Shown here: piece after piece, positions 33,776 through 41,576 of the stretch
Position numbering within the stretch: the first letter of the stretch is position 1
Layout: each line of letters opens with the position of its first letter
Origin: JAJFUG01 sp964473155
Lineage (GTDB): Bacteria; Gemmatimonadota; Glassbacteria; GWA2-58-10
NCBI GenBank assembly: GCA_964473155.1
Contig: CAYYNT010000026.1
Coordinates: 1 to 51,106, forward strand
Length of the DNA stretch: 51,106 bases
Reading direction: 5' to 3'
Position numbers and translations under genes: made by a program
Notes under the pieces: generated by a model
The model's database searches: none
Seen by the model: only the letters and a program-made list of their open reading frames with translations
What the model was told of the DNA's origin: nothing

Positions 33776-35338
33776 CTACTGGTTTTTACGGAGTACCAGT
33801 TTCATGCCGCAGAGCGGACAATCGCCTGGTTTATCGCTGACTACCTGCGGATGCATCTCGCAGGTGTACGACTGACCGGCGGGTTGAGATGTGGAAACCG
33901 TATCCGCCTTCATGGAATGCCCATCATGAGAAAGTTCCTGAGCGGCAGCGGCCGGTTTGGCTGATTCCTCCGGCTTCATCTGCATCCCGGACATATCGTG
34001 CTGCTTATCGGCTGAGTCCGGTTTCTGTTCCTCCACCTCAGGCACGGTTTTAGACATGTCCATCCCGGTATGCCCCGCCATCTGGCCGATTGCGGCCTTG
34101 AGGTTGGATTCCGAGTCGATCAGGAACTGGGAGGACACCACTATTTTTTCGCCTTCCCGGATGCCGTCGAGAACTTCAACGTAACCATCAGCGCTGAAAC
34201 CCAAACGCACTTCTCGAGGCTCGAAATAGCCGCCCCCCAGGGCCATGACCGCTATATTGCGCTCGCCGGACCTGATAATCGCCTGTTCCGGCACGGCTAC
34301 GCTTTTCCCCGAGGCTGGAGATTCGATCCTGACCGAGACAAACATGCCGGGTTTAAGTTCGAGTCCTGAGCTGTTCGGCAGTTCTATTCTTAACCTGGCC
34401 GTGCGGGTCTCCTGGTTCAGCTCAGGGTAGATATAGGTGATTTTACCACTGAAAATCCTGCCTTTAAGATAGGAGACCTCGATTTCCGCTGTCTGTCCCG
34501 GCGACACCCAGGCAAGCTCATTCTGGTAGACCTCGGCAATGGTCCAGACCTGCGACAGGTCCACTATTCTATAGATCTCGGTTCCCTCCATCACTTTACG
34601 ACCCTCGCTCACATCTTTTGCCAGCACGATTCCAGTGGCGGGTGAATAGACGATCATATTCCTGACCGGGGCCCGGCGTTCCTCCAGAGACTTTATTTGT
34701 TCAGGGGAGATATCCCAGTTCATCAGGCGGTTTCTGGCGCTGCGGACAAGGTTTTCCGCTCCCTCCAGCGCGTCCGCGCCGCCGCCCGAGGTTTGGAGGT
34801 TGTCGCGGTAACCCAGGGCCTGAATATACTCTTCCTGAGCGGTTAAAAGGTCCGGGCTGTATAGTTCCATCAACGGCTGTCCCTTGCGCACCGGCATCCC
34901 GGTGTAATCGGCGTACAGCTTTTCCACCCAGCCGGAGAACTTGGTGTTGACAGAATAGGTGCGGGTTTCGTCCATTTCGATTCTGCCGGGTGCGCGAATC
35001 ACCCTTTTCAACTCCCGCAGAGTAACTTCCTCAGTCCTTACCCCGATATTCTGCACCACCACCGGGTCGATCTTTACGCCTTCAATATCATCCGCGCCCT
35101 CGTACACGGGAACCAGGTCCATCCCGCAATCCGGGGCTTTGCCCGGCTTGTCCGAGGTGTACCACGGATGCATCGGATCCTTGTAGTAAGCGATCTTTCT
35201 CTGGTCGGCTGTCCCCGTGGTGGCTGTCGACGGCTCCGGCCCGGCGGCTGGTTGTGCACCGCGGTTCCCAGCCAGATAGAACCCGGCGGACAGGCCCAGA
35301 ATCAGGCAGACCAAGGCGGTAAGAATAGTCCTGTTCAT
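33776..35338 (-). CDS. cusB: RND efflux adaptor (CusB) with two metal-binding domains
   Basis: A 520-residue periplasmic membrane-fusion protein anchored by an N-terminal segment (ILTALVCLILGLSAGFYLAG). Residues about 50-80 form a heavy-metal-binding domain (KDPMHPWYTSDKPG and CGMDLVPV) and the last 30 residues form a second (TCEMHPQVVSDKPG, CPLCGMKLVL). Between them are the usual barrel-sandwich/lipoyl (GWVEKLYADYTGMPVRKGQP) and beta-barrel domains, and a Met/His-rich linker before the last domain (HDMSGMQMKP). It links the pump to the outer-membrane channel and can pass metal ions. The start overlaps the cusC stop by four bases. Confidence 0.92.
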   Translation of the reverse strand: MNRTILTALVCLILGLSAGFYLAGNRGAQPAAGPEPSTATTGTADQRKIAYYKDPMHPWYTSDKPGKAPDCGMDLVPVYEGADDIEGVKIDPVVVQNIGVRTEEVTLRELKRVIRAPGRIEMDETRTYSVNTKFSGWVEKLYADYTGMPVRKGQPLMELYSPDLLTAQEEYIQALGYRDNLQTSGGGADALEGAENLVRSARNRLMNWDISPEQIKSLEERRAPVRNMIVYSPATGIVLAKDVSEGRKVMEGTEIYRIVDLSQVWTIAEVYQNELAWVSPGQTAEIEVSYLKGRIFSGKITYIYPELNQETRTARLRIELPNSSGLELKPGMFVSVRIESPASGKSVAVPEQAIIRSGERNIAVMALGGGYFEPREVRLGFSADGYVEVLDGIREGEKIVVSSQFLIDSESNLKAAIGQMAGHTGMDMSKTVPEVEEQKPDSADKQHDMSGMQMKPEESAKPAAAAQELSHDGHSMKADTVSTSQPAGQSYTCEMHPQVVSDKPGDCPLCGMKLVLRKNQ

Positions 35339-36627
35339 GGCGTTTTATCCAAAATGTGTGGAAGATCTGCGGTTATCCGGGACAATTCCAGTCCGGCCGC
35401 GAGCTCGAGATCGGCCTGCCCGGCCATGTAGCTCATGACCGCCATTTCGCTATCCTCGTAAACACGCAGACGCAGCCGGGCGGCATCTATCAGCATCAGG
35501 AAGTCTGCTGTCCCGGCCCGGTATGCGGCGATTGTGGACTGAAGGGTCTGCTCGGCCTGCGGGAGGACCGTACCGCGGTAATACTCGACCGTTTTCCGCC
35601 CGGCCTCGGCTTTGGCGAAAGCGCTGCGCACCTGGAAGGTCACCATGTTGGACATGCCGGCCAGTTCCTCCTCCAGCCGCTGGATGCCAATCCGGTTTTC
35701 CTCGATCCGGGCGTTGTACCTGTCCCTGGACCAGAAAGCCTGGGGGATCGAGAAACCGAACATGGTGGACCAGTAATCGTGTCCGGACATTTTCATGTCC
35801 TTGTACATCAGCCGCAACATCAGGTCAGGGTAACGCTCCCGTTGCGACAGGGCCAGCTCGGCCCGGCTCATCGAAATCGCCAGACGCATCTCTTTCAGCT
35901 CGGGCCGCTCTTCGAGCGCCAGGGAATCAAACTGTTCCACCGGCCAGGGGGGCAGGTCCTTTTCAATCGTTGAAGGCGCTGCTATTTCCTCCGCGGCCGG
36001 CTTTCCAGCGAGGCTGTTCAGCATGGCCTGCGCCACCTGCTTTTCCCTTTCGATCTCAAGGGCGGAGGCGGTGAGCATGGAAAGCTCGGTCTGTGCGCGC
36101 AGGATATCGGATTGGCTGCCCGAGCCTGCCTCGTACCGTATGGATGAGATAGCCAGCATGTCTTTCAGCAGTTCCTGATGACGGCGGTTTATTTCCAGCC
36201 GCCGCTCGGACAGGTACAGTTCATACCAGGCGGTTTTTATATCCCGGATTATCTGTCGTTCAAGGGAGTAAGTCTTCTGCTCAGTCATGGCGGAGTAACT
36301 GACAGCCGCCTCTCCCATCAGGCCGCGCTTACCGGGGAACGGGAACATCTGCTGCACGGAATAATCGGTCTCCATGCCGTCCCTGTAAGGCAAAGGGAAC
36401 GACCTGAGCGGCGTCTGGAAGAATTCGACACCCGCCTGGGGCGGATCCAAAGCCGCGGCCTGCCTGATCCTGGTACGGGAGGCGGCTTCGGCGTGACGGG
36501 CGGCGCGGAGCTGCGGATTGTTCCGCAGGGCCTCCTGAATCAGCTCGTCCAGGCCCGTTTCAGCCCGGGCCTGAGTGAATGCGAGCACGCTGAATAGAAG
36601 TTGAATGCAGTATATGCGGACAGACAC
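35335..36627 (-). CDS. cusC: TolC-family outer-membrane channel (CusC-like)
   Basis: A 430-residue outer-membrane efflux protein with a signal peptide (IYCIQLLFSVLAFTQARA) and the two repeated helical-hairpin/beta-strand halves of the TolC family (first half with RNNPQLRAARHAEAASRTRI, second half with ALEERPELKEMRLAISMSRA). No lipobox is visible, unlike E. coli CusC. It is first in the reverse-strand operon followed by cusB (4-base overlap) and cusA, so the order of transcription is channel, adaptor, pump. No CusRS or CueR-like regulator gene is adjacent. Confidence 0.9.
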   Translation of the reverse strand: MSVRIYCIQLLFSVLAFTQARAETGLDELIQEALRNNPQLRAARHAEAASRTRIRQAAALDPPQAGVEFFQTPLRSFPLPYRDGMETDYSVQQMFPFPGKRGLMGEAAVSYSAMTEQKTYSLERQIIRDIKTAWYELYLSERRLEINRRHQELLKDMLAISSIRYEAGSGSQSDILRAQTELSMLTASALEIEREKQVAQAMLNSLAGKPAAEEIAAPSTIEKDLPPWPVEQFDSLALEERPELKEMRLAISMSRAELALSQRERYPDLMLRLMYKDMKMSGHDYWSTMFGFSIPQAFWSRDRYNARIEENRIGIQRLEEELAGMSNMVTFQVRSAFAKAEAGRKTVEYYRGTVLPQAEQTLQSTIAAYRAGTADFLMLIDAARLRLRVYEDSEMAVMSYMAGQADLELAAGLELSRITADLPHILDKTP

Positions 36628-36699
36628 GGTATGTTTATCTTCTTTTTGTTAGAGTTAACACGCTGTTAAACAAAGCATTGTTTTAAATGTACGTAATTT

Positions 36700-36714
36700 T
36701 TTCATCAGATGAAA
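36700..36714. promoter_or_regulatory. 15-bp dyad upstream of efflux operon
   Basis: TTTCATC (36700-36706), A, GATGAAA (36708-36714) is a perfect inverted repeat 73 bases upstream of the cusC start, in an AT-rich stretch (36628-36760) that lacks genes. It is a candidate operator for a metal-responsive or two-component regulator encoded elsewhere. A looser repeat GTTAAC-N5-GTTAAA lies nearby at about 36653-36669. Confidence 0.45.
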
Positions 36715-36902
36715 GGAAGTGTGGAAAAAATAATGTGCAAGTTGGGTCGAATTAATCCTTGTCCGGATTTGCTTTTCCGATTCAGTCACATGTGCGGGGA
36801 ATGGCAGATAGAAGTGCTTGAGATGCATTTCAAGGAAATAATTTTTTGAGTGGATAGTTCTTAAAGTGTGTTTCGGGGAAAAGAGGGATTGGTGTTAACC
36901 GG

Positions 36903-37064
36903 ATGCTGATGCTGGATTAGCGCCGGATTGACACCCTGCGGGTGGACTCGCTGCCCCGGCGGCCTATCCTGATGACCGGGCGCCTGGCCGCGGGTGTGTT
37001 TTTCGATGGGGAAATGACGGACAGCCTGGCGCGGGCGGACAGCTTGTGGAGGGTGAATCGTTAG
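36903..37064 (+). pseudogene. decayed partial copy of the 30209-30583 gene
   Basis: From about 36927 to 37060 the sequence matches 30441-30580 at roughly nine bases in ten (shared blocks include GGTGGACTCGCTGCCCCGGC and GACAGCTTGTGGAGG). A tryptophan codon of the intact gene is replaced by TAG near 36918, and only the 3' half is present. It is therefore a pseudogene fragment. It lies beyond the efflux operon, in the same orientation as the intact gene. Confidence 0.8.
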
Positions 37065-37090
37065 ATAAGGGCCGCGAGGAGCGGCCCCTA

Positions 37091-37525
37091 CTATTTCAAA
37101 CCGGATTTTCTTTCGCGTTCCTCGCGCCGTGAGCGAGTGCCGTAGACAAAAACCCCCGCGAGGGAAACAATGCCAATCCCACCGAAAATAGTGCCTTGCA
37201 AGCTCTGCCCCAAAGAAACCATATAGACTGCCGTAGCGATGGAAAAACAACCGAGAAGAAAGCCTGAAATTATTCCAAGTAAACTGTCCCGCGCACCAGC
37301 GCGAATGACAACGGACTCAATTGACCGTCGATGTTCAGACTGCTTTTCGGCCATTATTATGATGCGCTCGGCGGCTCCAGGGACGATACGGTTGTAGTAT
37401 TCCAGTGCCTCGGGGGGTGGAATAGGACCGGACTGCATGGTGGCATGAATTTGTTGTACCTGGACAGCCGGTCCGCGTGGATTGGCCGGAAGAGGACCGG
37501 AGGACTTGGCGGTTTTATTTTTCAT
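37091..37525 (-). CDS. DUF2335-family membrane protein
   Basis: A 144-residue protein. It has the family signature (SGPIPPPEALEYYNRIVPGA then AERIIIMAEKQSEHR, about residues 30-65) and two C-terminal membrane segments (LLGIISGFLLGCFSIATAVY and TIFGGIGIVSLAGVFVYG) with a basic tail. DUF2335 proteins are small inner-membrane proteins of unknown function, often in phage or mobile regions. The ATG at 37525 overlaps the end of the small upstream gene by 11 bases; a longer frame to 37804 has no support. Confidence 0.8.
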   Translation of the reverse strand: MKNKTAKSSGPLPANPRGPAVQVQQIHATMQSGPIPPPEALEYYNRIVPGAAERIIIMAEKQSEHRRSIESVVIRAGARDSLLGIISGFLLGCFSIATAVYMVSLGQSLQGTIFGGIGIVSLAGVFVYGTRSRREERERKSGLK

Positions 37526-37724
37526 TGATTTCACCGGCAACAACGCCGATGGCAGCCTGCATATCTTGGCCGACGACAGCCCAATCAGAGGCGATGGCGC
37601 GGGCATCAGCCTGTTCGGGGGTCGAAGAACGGTTGTACTCAACGAGCGTGGCGCCAAGATCAGCGGCGGCGGATAAACCGCCGATGAAACTGGGCTGGGC
37701 GAAAAGGAAATCTGTTTCAGACAC
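37515..37724 (-). CDS. small partner of DUF2335 protein
   Basis: A 69-residue protein starting with GTG at 37724 and preceded by AGGAG. It reads as a genuine compact domain (FIGGLSAAADLGATLVEYNR, then TPEQADARAIASDWAVVGQD). Similar short proteins beside DUF2335 genes are, to my knowledge, common but uncharacterised. Its 3' end overlaps the DUF2335 start, so the two are translationally coupled. A two-gene unit such as toxin-antitoxin or exclusion is possible but only inferred. Confidence 0.65.
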   Translation of the reverse strand: MSETDFLFAQPSFIGGLSAAADLGATLVEYNRSSTPEQADARAIASDWAVVGQDMQAAIGVVAGEINEK

Positions 37725-37892
37725 GGTGAACTCCTCCGATAATTATCAACTTCTTTCCAATCTATACTACCCCGAACCTGCGGGGATGGTTCGAGTCGAA
37801 GCAATATTTATGCCTGATATTGACTTTATCGCATCGAACTCGCTTTATTTTAACAAATTATCGCAGGCCTGTCAATGAATCCGAGGCTTGGA

Positions 37893-38654
37893 TTATTTCG
37901 CCCCTTCGCCCAAAATCTTTAGCAATTCAAGCAGATCGAAGACGTTTACCGATCCATCCCGGTTTACATCCGCCCGGTGGTATTCCGGTTCTTTCTGAAT
38001 GACAATCGGAGAGATGATCGAAACCGCCGAGCCGACAAACGTTCCGTCCGCAACTGGATTTTTAAGTATTACCAGGCCTTCCTTGTCTGGAACCAATGAA
38101 TACGATCCTTCCGGGAAGTTATCTGGTATTCGAACGTATAGACTGAGCACAACGCCCGATTTGGACGCCGGGAAGCCAGTGCCCGAACTGAACTTGGCGT
38201 AAAGATCGACATTAAAACCGAATACGGAAACAGTAAGAGAATTGGTGCTGTCGATCATAACGAGTGAGTACATGGCGTTTTGCTGCATGATTTTGCCGTA
38301 ATTATCGCTCCAGCGAAACCAGAGGCGTCCCGATTCCATGGGCGCGGCGGCTCCGCCGGTGATGTCAATCGGAGAACTTTTACAGAACTCCGGCGGCAGG
38401 CCGTGAAGCACGAGAACGAAACCGCCGGTTGAAACACTGCGGAAGCGAACATCGAGGTCCATTTGAAGAATTTTCCCGGGCGCGGCGGGAGATGAAGTCA
38501 ATACAAACGAATCGGGCAGCGTGGTTGCCGAGAGTTGCGGCCCGGCGGCCCGGCGTTGAGCGAGAACAGCCTTCACTGCTTCGGGAAGCGATTGAGAGAA
38601 AGACGCAACAGCGGACAGCAGAAGAAGAGACAGAACCAGGAAGACGGAACGCAT
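37893..38654 (-). CDS. secreted protein with C-terminal dockerin-like repeat
   Basis: A 253-residue exported protein: signal peptide (VFLVLSLLLLSAVASFSQ), then a beta-sandwich-like body with FVLVLHGLPPEFCKSSP and VVLSLYVRIPDNFPEGSYSL (cohesin-like in style), and at the end a single F-hand repeat (ADVNRDGSVNVFDLLELLKI). Dockerin-like calcium-binding repeats of this type are used by several non-cellulosomal bacteria as C-terminal tags on secreted proteins. A related double repeat closes the gene at 41577-43100. Function unknown. Confidence 0.75.
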   Translation of the reverse strand: MRSVFLVLSLLLLSAVASFSQSLPEAVKAVLAQRRAAGPQLSATTLPDSFVLTSSPAAPGKILQMDLDVRFRSVSTGGFVLVLHGLPPEFCKSSPIDITGGAAAPMESGRLWFRWSDNYGKIMQQNAMYSLVMIDSTNSLTVSVFGFNVDLYAKFSSGTGFPASKSGVVLSLYVRIPDNFPEGSYSLVPDKEGLVILKNPVADGTFVGSAVSIISPIVIQKEPEYHRADVNRDGSVNVFDLLELLKILGEGAK

Positions 38655-38690
38655 GACAGCCTCGATGATAAAATTTATTACAAAAAAGAT

Positions 38691-39101
38691 TTATTGATTC
38701 ATTTTTTCGCTATCAGCACTTATGTCAGCTCGCGTTATTTCGGGGTCAACTCCATTCTCAAACATCAAGATTACTTTTTTCAATTTGGCTATCTCGGCCT
38801 CATCTTCAGCCCGATTAGCCTCCGCTGTAATTCTCCGAAATACCTCTTGATCTAATTGTAATCCCAAATTTGTTTTAAAAGCAAAAAATAATAAAACTCC
38901 AACAGCAGTGATTATAATAAATTGAAGAAAAAGCAATGATGTCTCTACTTCAAAATAGTTTAAGTCTTTCTGTAATAATATAAACTTGTAACCAGCACTA
39001 ACTGTTACCCCACTCGCCTTTGCCCTGAATGGAGGAAACAGAAGCATCACGACAAGAATTGCCGCTGTTGCAAAAAGAGCGATCCTCTGTTTTAAGTTCA
39101 C
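38691..39101 (-). CDS. small two-helix membrane protein
   Basis: A 136-residue protein starting with GTG at 39101 behind GAAGAAAGG. It has an N-terminal membrane segment (IALFATAAILVVMLLFPPF), a second at about residues 59-78 (LFLQFIIITAVGVLLFFAF), and a charged helical tail (EVFRRITAEANRAEDEAEIA). AT-richer than its surroundings. Its start overlaps the stop of the 27-codon ORF at 39098-39181 (GTGA). No family recognised. It precedes the dockerin-like gene on the same strand by 36 bases. Confidence 0.65.
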   Translation of the reverse strand: MNLKQRIALFATAAILVVMLLFPPFRAKASGVTVSAGYKFILLQKDLNYFEVETSLLFLQFIIITAVGVLLFFAFKTNLGLQLDQEVFRRITAEANRAEDEAEIAKLKKVILMFENGVDPEITRADISADSEKMNQ

Positions 39102-39181
39102 CCTTTCTTCCCCTCCTGAATGTAATCCCAGATGACGCCGGAGATATCTTTCGCGCCGCCACCGTTGAACGCGGCCTGCAT
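39098..39181 (-). CDS. 27-residue coupled mini-ORF
   Basis: ATG at 39181, stop at 39098-39100, and a GTGA overlap with the next membrane-protein gene. The peptide (GGGAKDISGVIWDYIQEGKK) reads like a real helix, and the AGGAGGGGAAG inside its own end serves as ribosome-binding site for the following GTG. A leader peptide or a very small protein are both possible. The upstream 200 bases to the promoter at 39384 hold no clear gene. Confidence 0.5.
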   Translation of the reverse strand: MQAAFNGGGAKDISGVIWDYIQEGKKG

Positions 39182-39383
39182 GTAAGGTCAAATAATTCAA
39201 GGCACGCTGCCGGGAATATCCCGGCTGGTTGTTTCGGCGTTGCCATGCGGTGGCGGTGCTTAACAACCAGGTGCGCGGGCGGATCAGGTGAAATGCCCGC
39301 AGTATTCTCGGGAAACCAGGTGCTGCTCAACTCTCTGCTGACTAATGCTCGGTTTAATCCGGTTTTAACTGATTGTTGGTTTG

Positions 39384-39412
39384 ATTCTACCACCCGGCGG
39401 TTAGGTCGTCAA
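39384..39412 (-). promoter_or_regulatory. minus-strand sigma-70-like promoter
   Basis: Read on the minus strand, TTGACG (39412-39407) and TAGAAT (39389-39384) are 17 bases apart: a strong match. It would transcribe the mini-ORF, the two-helix membrane protein and possibly the dockerin-like gene, with a leader of about 195 bases. Confidence 0.65.
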
Positions 39413-39444
39413 GAAAAAATAGAGCGCTTTCAACGTTATTCCGT

Positions 39445-40449
39445 TCAGATCAGCCTGCCCTCTTCCTCTCCGACCGCGCGGAGAGTAATGGATTCACGCT
39501 CCGAGACGCCCAGGCCGTATTTCTTGTCCGCGATCTCGATATGCTTCGGCGGCGGGTTGATCGGCCACTCGCGGCCTTTGACCACCTCCCTCTTCCTTGT
39601 GATCAACTCCAGGCCTATACGGTCCACCGCCACCTGGTCCCCGGCCACGAACACCCCGCCGTAGTGCCAGAGATAGGCCGGGTTCACCTGCGGGCCGCCC
39701 TCATACAACGGCCGCGTGGCATCCAGGATAGTCAGCCTGCAACGGGAGCGGATCGGCTCGAGCGCGGCTAACATCCCCATGTCGGCGCAACTGTCGGCAT
39801 GGATGACAAACGGCGTGTCCGTGTCGCGGACATTGATATTCGTGACCGCCCCGGCCCAGTTCTTGAGCGCTCCGGCCACCCCGGAGAGCCAGTGGGTCTT
39901 GAGTCCGGGCATGTTGATAATGACATCCGCATTCTCCGTTATGATCCGGCTGATATTGTCCTCGCCGAAACCGAACTTTTCCTCGCGTTTCACCGCGCCC
40001 TCCAGCCCCCGTCCCGCGCTGTCCCTGTCCCAGACGATGATGTTCTTTTCTGTTACGCCCAGCTCCAGGAGGCTCCGCACCAGGGCCGAGACCAGCGCCG
40101 GCTGCGTGGCGGTCATCATCACGTTCATCTTTATCCCCACCCGCTCGCCGCTTTTGATGAACATGGAGAGCGATTCCGCGGCGGTCTTTTTGCCGGTGTA
40201 CGCGCAGAGAGCGTTTTCGAGCGCCCGCGCCATGGCTTTCTCATCCTGAAGGCCCTCGGGTGTGGTCAGGGCCTTGTCACGGGCCAGAGCCACCACCGCG
40301 TTCCGTCCCTGCGCCTTGCCCGCGGCTTTGTCTTCATCCGCGCGCGCCGCCCCGATCCCCAGTCCAAGGCTCAGCGCGCCGATTGTCCCGGCCCGGAGGA
40401 AGTCCTTACGGTTGATTGTCTGCCTGTCGCAGTCCAGGGGCTTTTCCAT
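39445..40449 (-). CDS. DUF362 domain protein with Tat-like signal
   Basis: A 334-residue protein. The N-terminus (NRKDFLRAGTIGALSLGLGIG) is a Tat-type signal with an RK pair in place of RR. The body matches DUF362 proteins: VGIKMNVMMTATQPALVSAL, then IIVWDRDSAGRGLEG, DVIINMPGLKTHWLSGVAGA and VDRIGLELI near the end. DUF362 proteins are exported or cytoplasmic proteins of unknown activity, often near redox genes; no ferredoxin-type cysteine motif is present here. It follows the DUF6599 gene by 29 bases, so the pair is probably one operon. Confidence 0.85.
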   Translation of the reverse strand: MEKPLDCDRQTINRKDFLRAGTIGALSLGLGIGAARADEDKAAGKAQGRNAVVALARDKALTTPEGLQDEKAMARALENALCAYTGKKTAAESLSMFIKSGERVGIKMNVMMTATQPALVSALVRSLLELGVTEKNIIVWDRDSAGRGLEGAVKREEKFGFGEDNISRIITENADVIINMPGLKTHWLSGVAGALKNWAGAVTNINVRDTDTPFVIHADSCADMGMLAALEPIRSRCRLTILDATRPLYEGGPQVNPAYLWHYGGVFVAGDQVAVDRIGLELITRKREVVKGREWPINPPPKHIEIADKKYGLGVSERESITLRAVGEEEGRLI

Positions 40450-40478
40450 CGTGCCTCCATGTCAGTTTGAGTTGTATT

Positions 40479-41384
40479 CTATTTTTCGAGCGTATTCCAG
40501 AGAACGGCGGCGGCTTGCCCGGACCAGCCCTTGTCCGCGGCCTTGAACGCCAGCAGGATATATTCTCCGCGGGCCTCCGCATGCGAAAGAATGGCCGCCG
40601 CGCTTTGCGGTATCTTCCCGCGCGCCCCGGAGAACTTTTCAAACGCCGCCCGGCAGGCCTTTTCCCCTGGATAGCGGATAAGCGCCAGCCGTCCGAAAGA
40701 GTTCCCCTCTCCGGTCTTGTATTCAGCGGTTACTGCTTCTATAGAGGGGCCCAGGCCGAGCAGGTTTTCCTCGCCCAGGTAGATGAAGCTGTTGAGCGAG
40801 TTCTGGCTGTGGAAATAGCAGAGGCTTCGCTCGGCCAGTCCTTTGAGGCCCATTTTCCGTACGATTTCCGGAATGTCCCCCGTGCTGCCTTCGGGCAGCC
40901 CGCGCGCGATGAGCCGTCCGAACGCGAGGAGGCTGTCGCGCAGCGCGCCGCTAACATCGATGTCCTGGACTCGCACGAAATAACGGTTCTGCCAGAACTG
41001 AAGGAGATAAGGGTTCAGCACCGCGCCCTGGCCGAGGTTCGGGATTTCATCGCCTGCCTCACGGTCGCTGGAATAGATGCCGAACGCGTTGGCCGGGGAG
41101 TCCATGCGGTAAAGCTCGACCAGTACTTTGCGCTTTGCGCCGGGAGAGATATACTCCCGCACCGCCGCCTCGCGGAATCCGTAGCCCAGGTAGCGTTCGG
41201 CCCCGCCGTTGAGGTGCTCGTGAAGGTTTTCGGCCGTGTAGCGTCCGGCAAGCTCTCCCGCAGTCCAGCCGGGAGGCGCGGCGAGGAATTTTTCCATGTT
41301 TCCGTCTGCGGCTGTCAAAGGGCCTCCGGGGTAAAGCAGGAGGGAAAGAATCAATACGAAACTGTGAAGATTTATCTCATGCAT
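40479..41384 (-). CDS. DUF6599-like exported protein
   Basis: A 301-residue protein with a signal peptide (FVLILSLLLYPGGPLTAADG). The sequence HLNGGAERYLGYGFREAAVR and ELYRMDSPANAFGIYSSDRE are the core of the DUF6599-type family, which I know as uncharacterised exported proteins often encoded next to DUF362 genes. The 192 bases upstream (41385-41576) hold only a short inverted repeat (ATTCCG/CGGAAT near 41445). Role unknown; partner of the downstream DUF362 gene by context. Confidence 0.7.
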   Translation of the reverse strand: MHEINLHSFVLILSLLLYPGGPLTAADGNMEKFLAAPPGWTAGELAGRYTAENLHEHLNGGAERYLGYGFREAAVREYISPGAKRKVLVELYRMDSPANAFGIYSSDREAGDEIPNLGQGAVLNPYLLQFWQNRYFVRVQDIDVSGALRDSLLAFGRLIARGLPEGSTGDIPEIVRKMGLKGLAERSLCYFHSQNSLNSFIYLGEENLLGLGPSIEAVTAEYKTGEGNSFGRLALIRYPGEKACRAAFEKFSGARGKIPQSAAAILSHAEARGEYILLAFKAADKGWSGQAAAVLWNTLEK

Positions 41385-41576
41385 GGATTTTCCGTTTCAG
41401 GGGACTTAACCCGCGCCGGAAAGAGTCGACTCCGCGCCGCCGATTCCGTTAAACCGGAATAGAAGTAATCATATCCTGTGTCTGATATAAATATTCACAC
41501 CCGGCTAGGACTTTCAATAGTTTTCTCGCGCCTGGAGGTTGGAGGCTGAGGTTTTGCATTCCATATTGCCGCGCGG

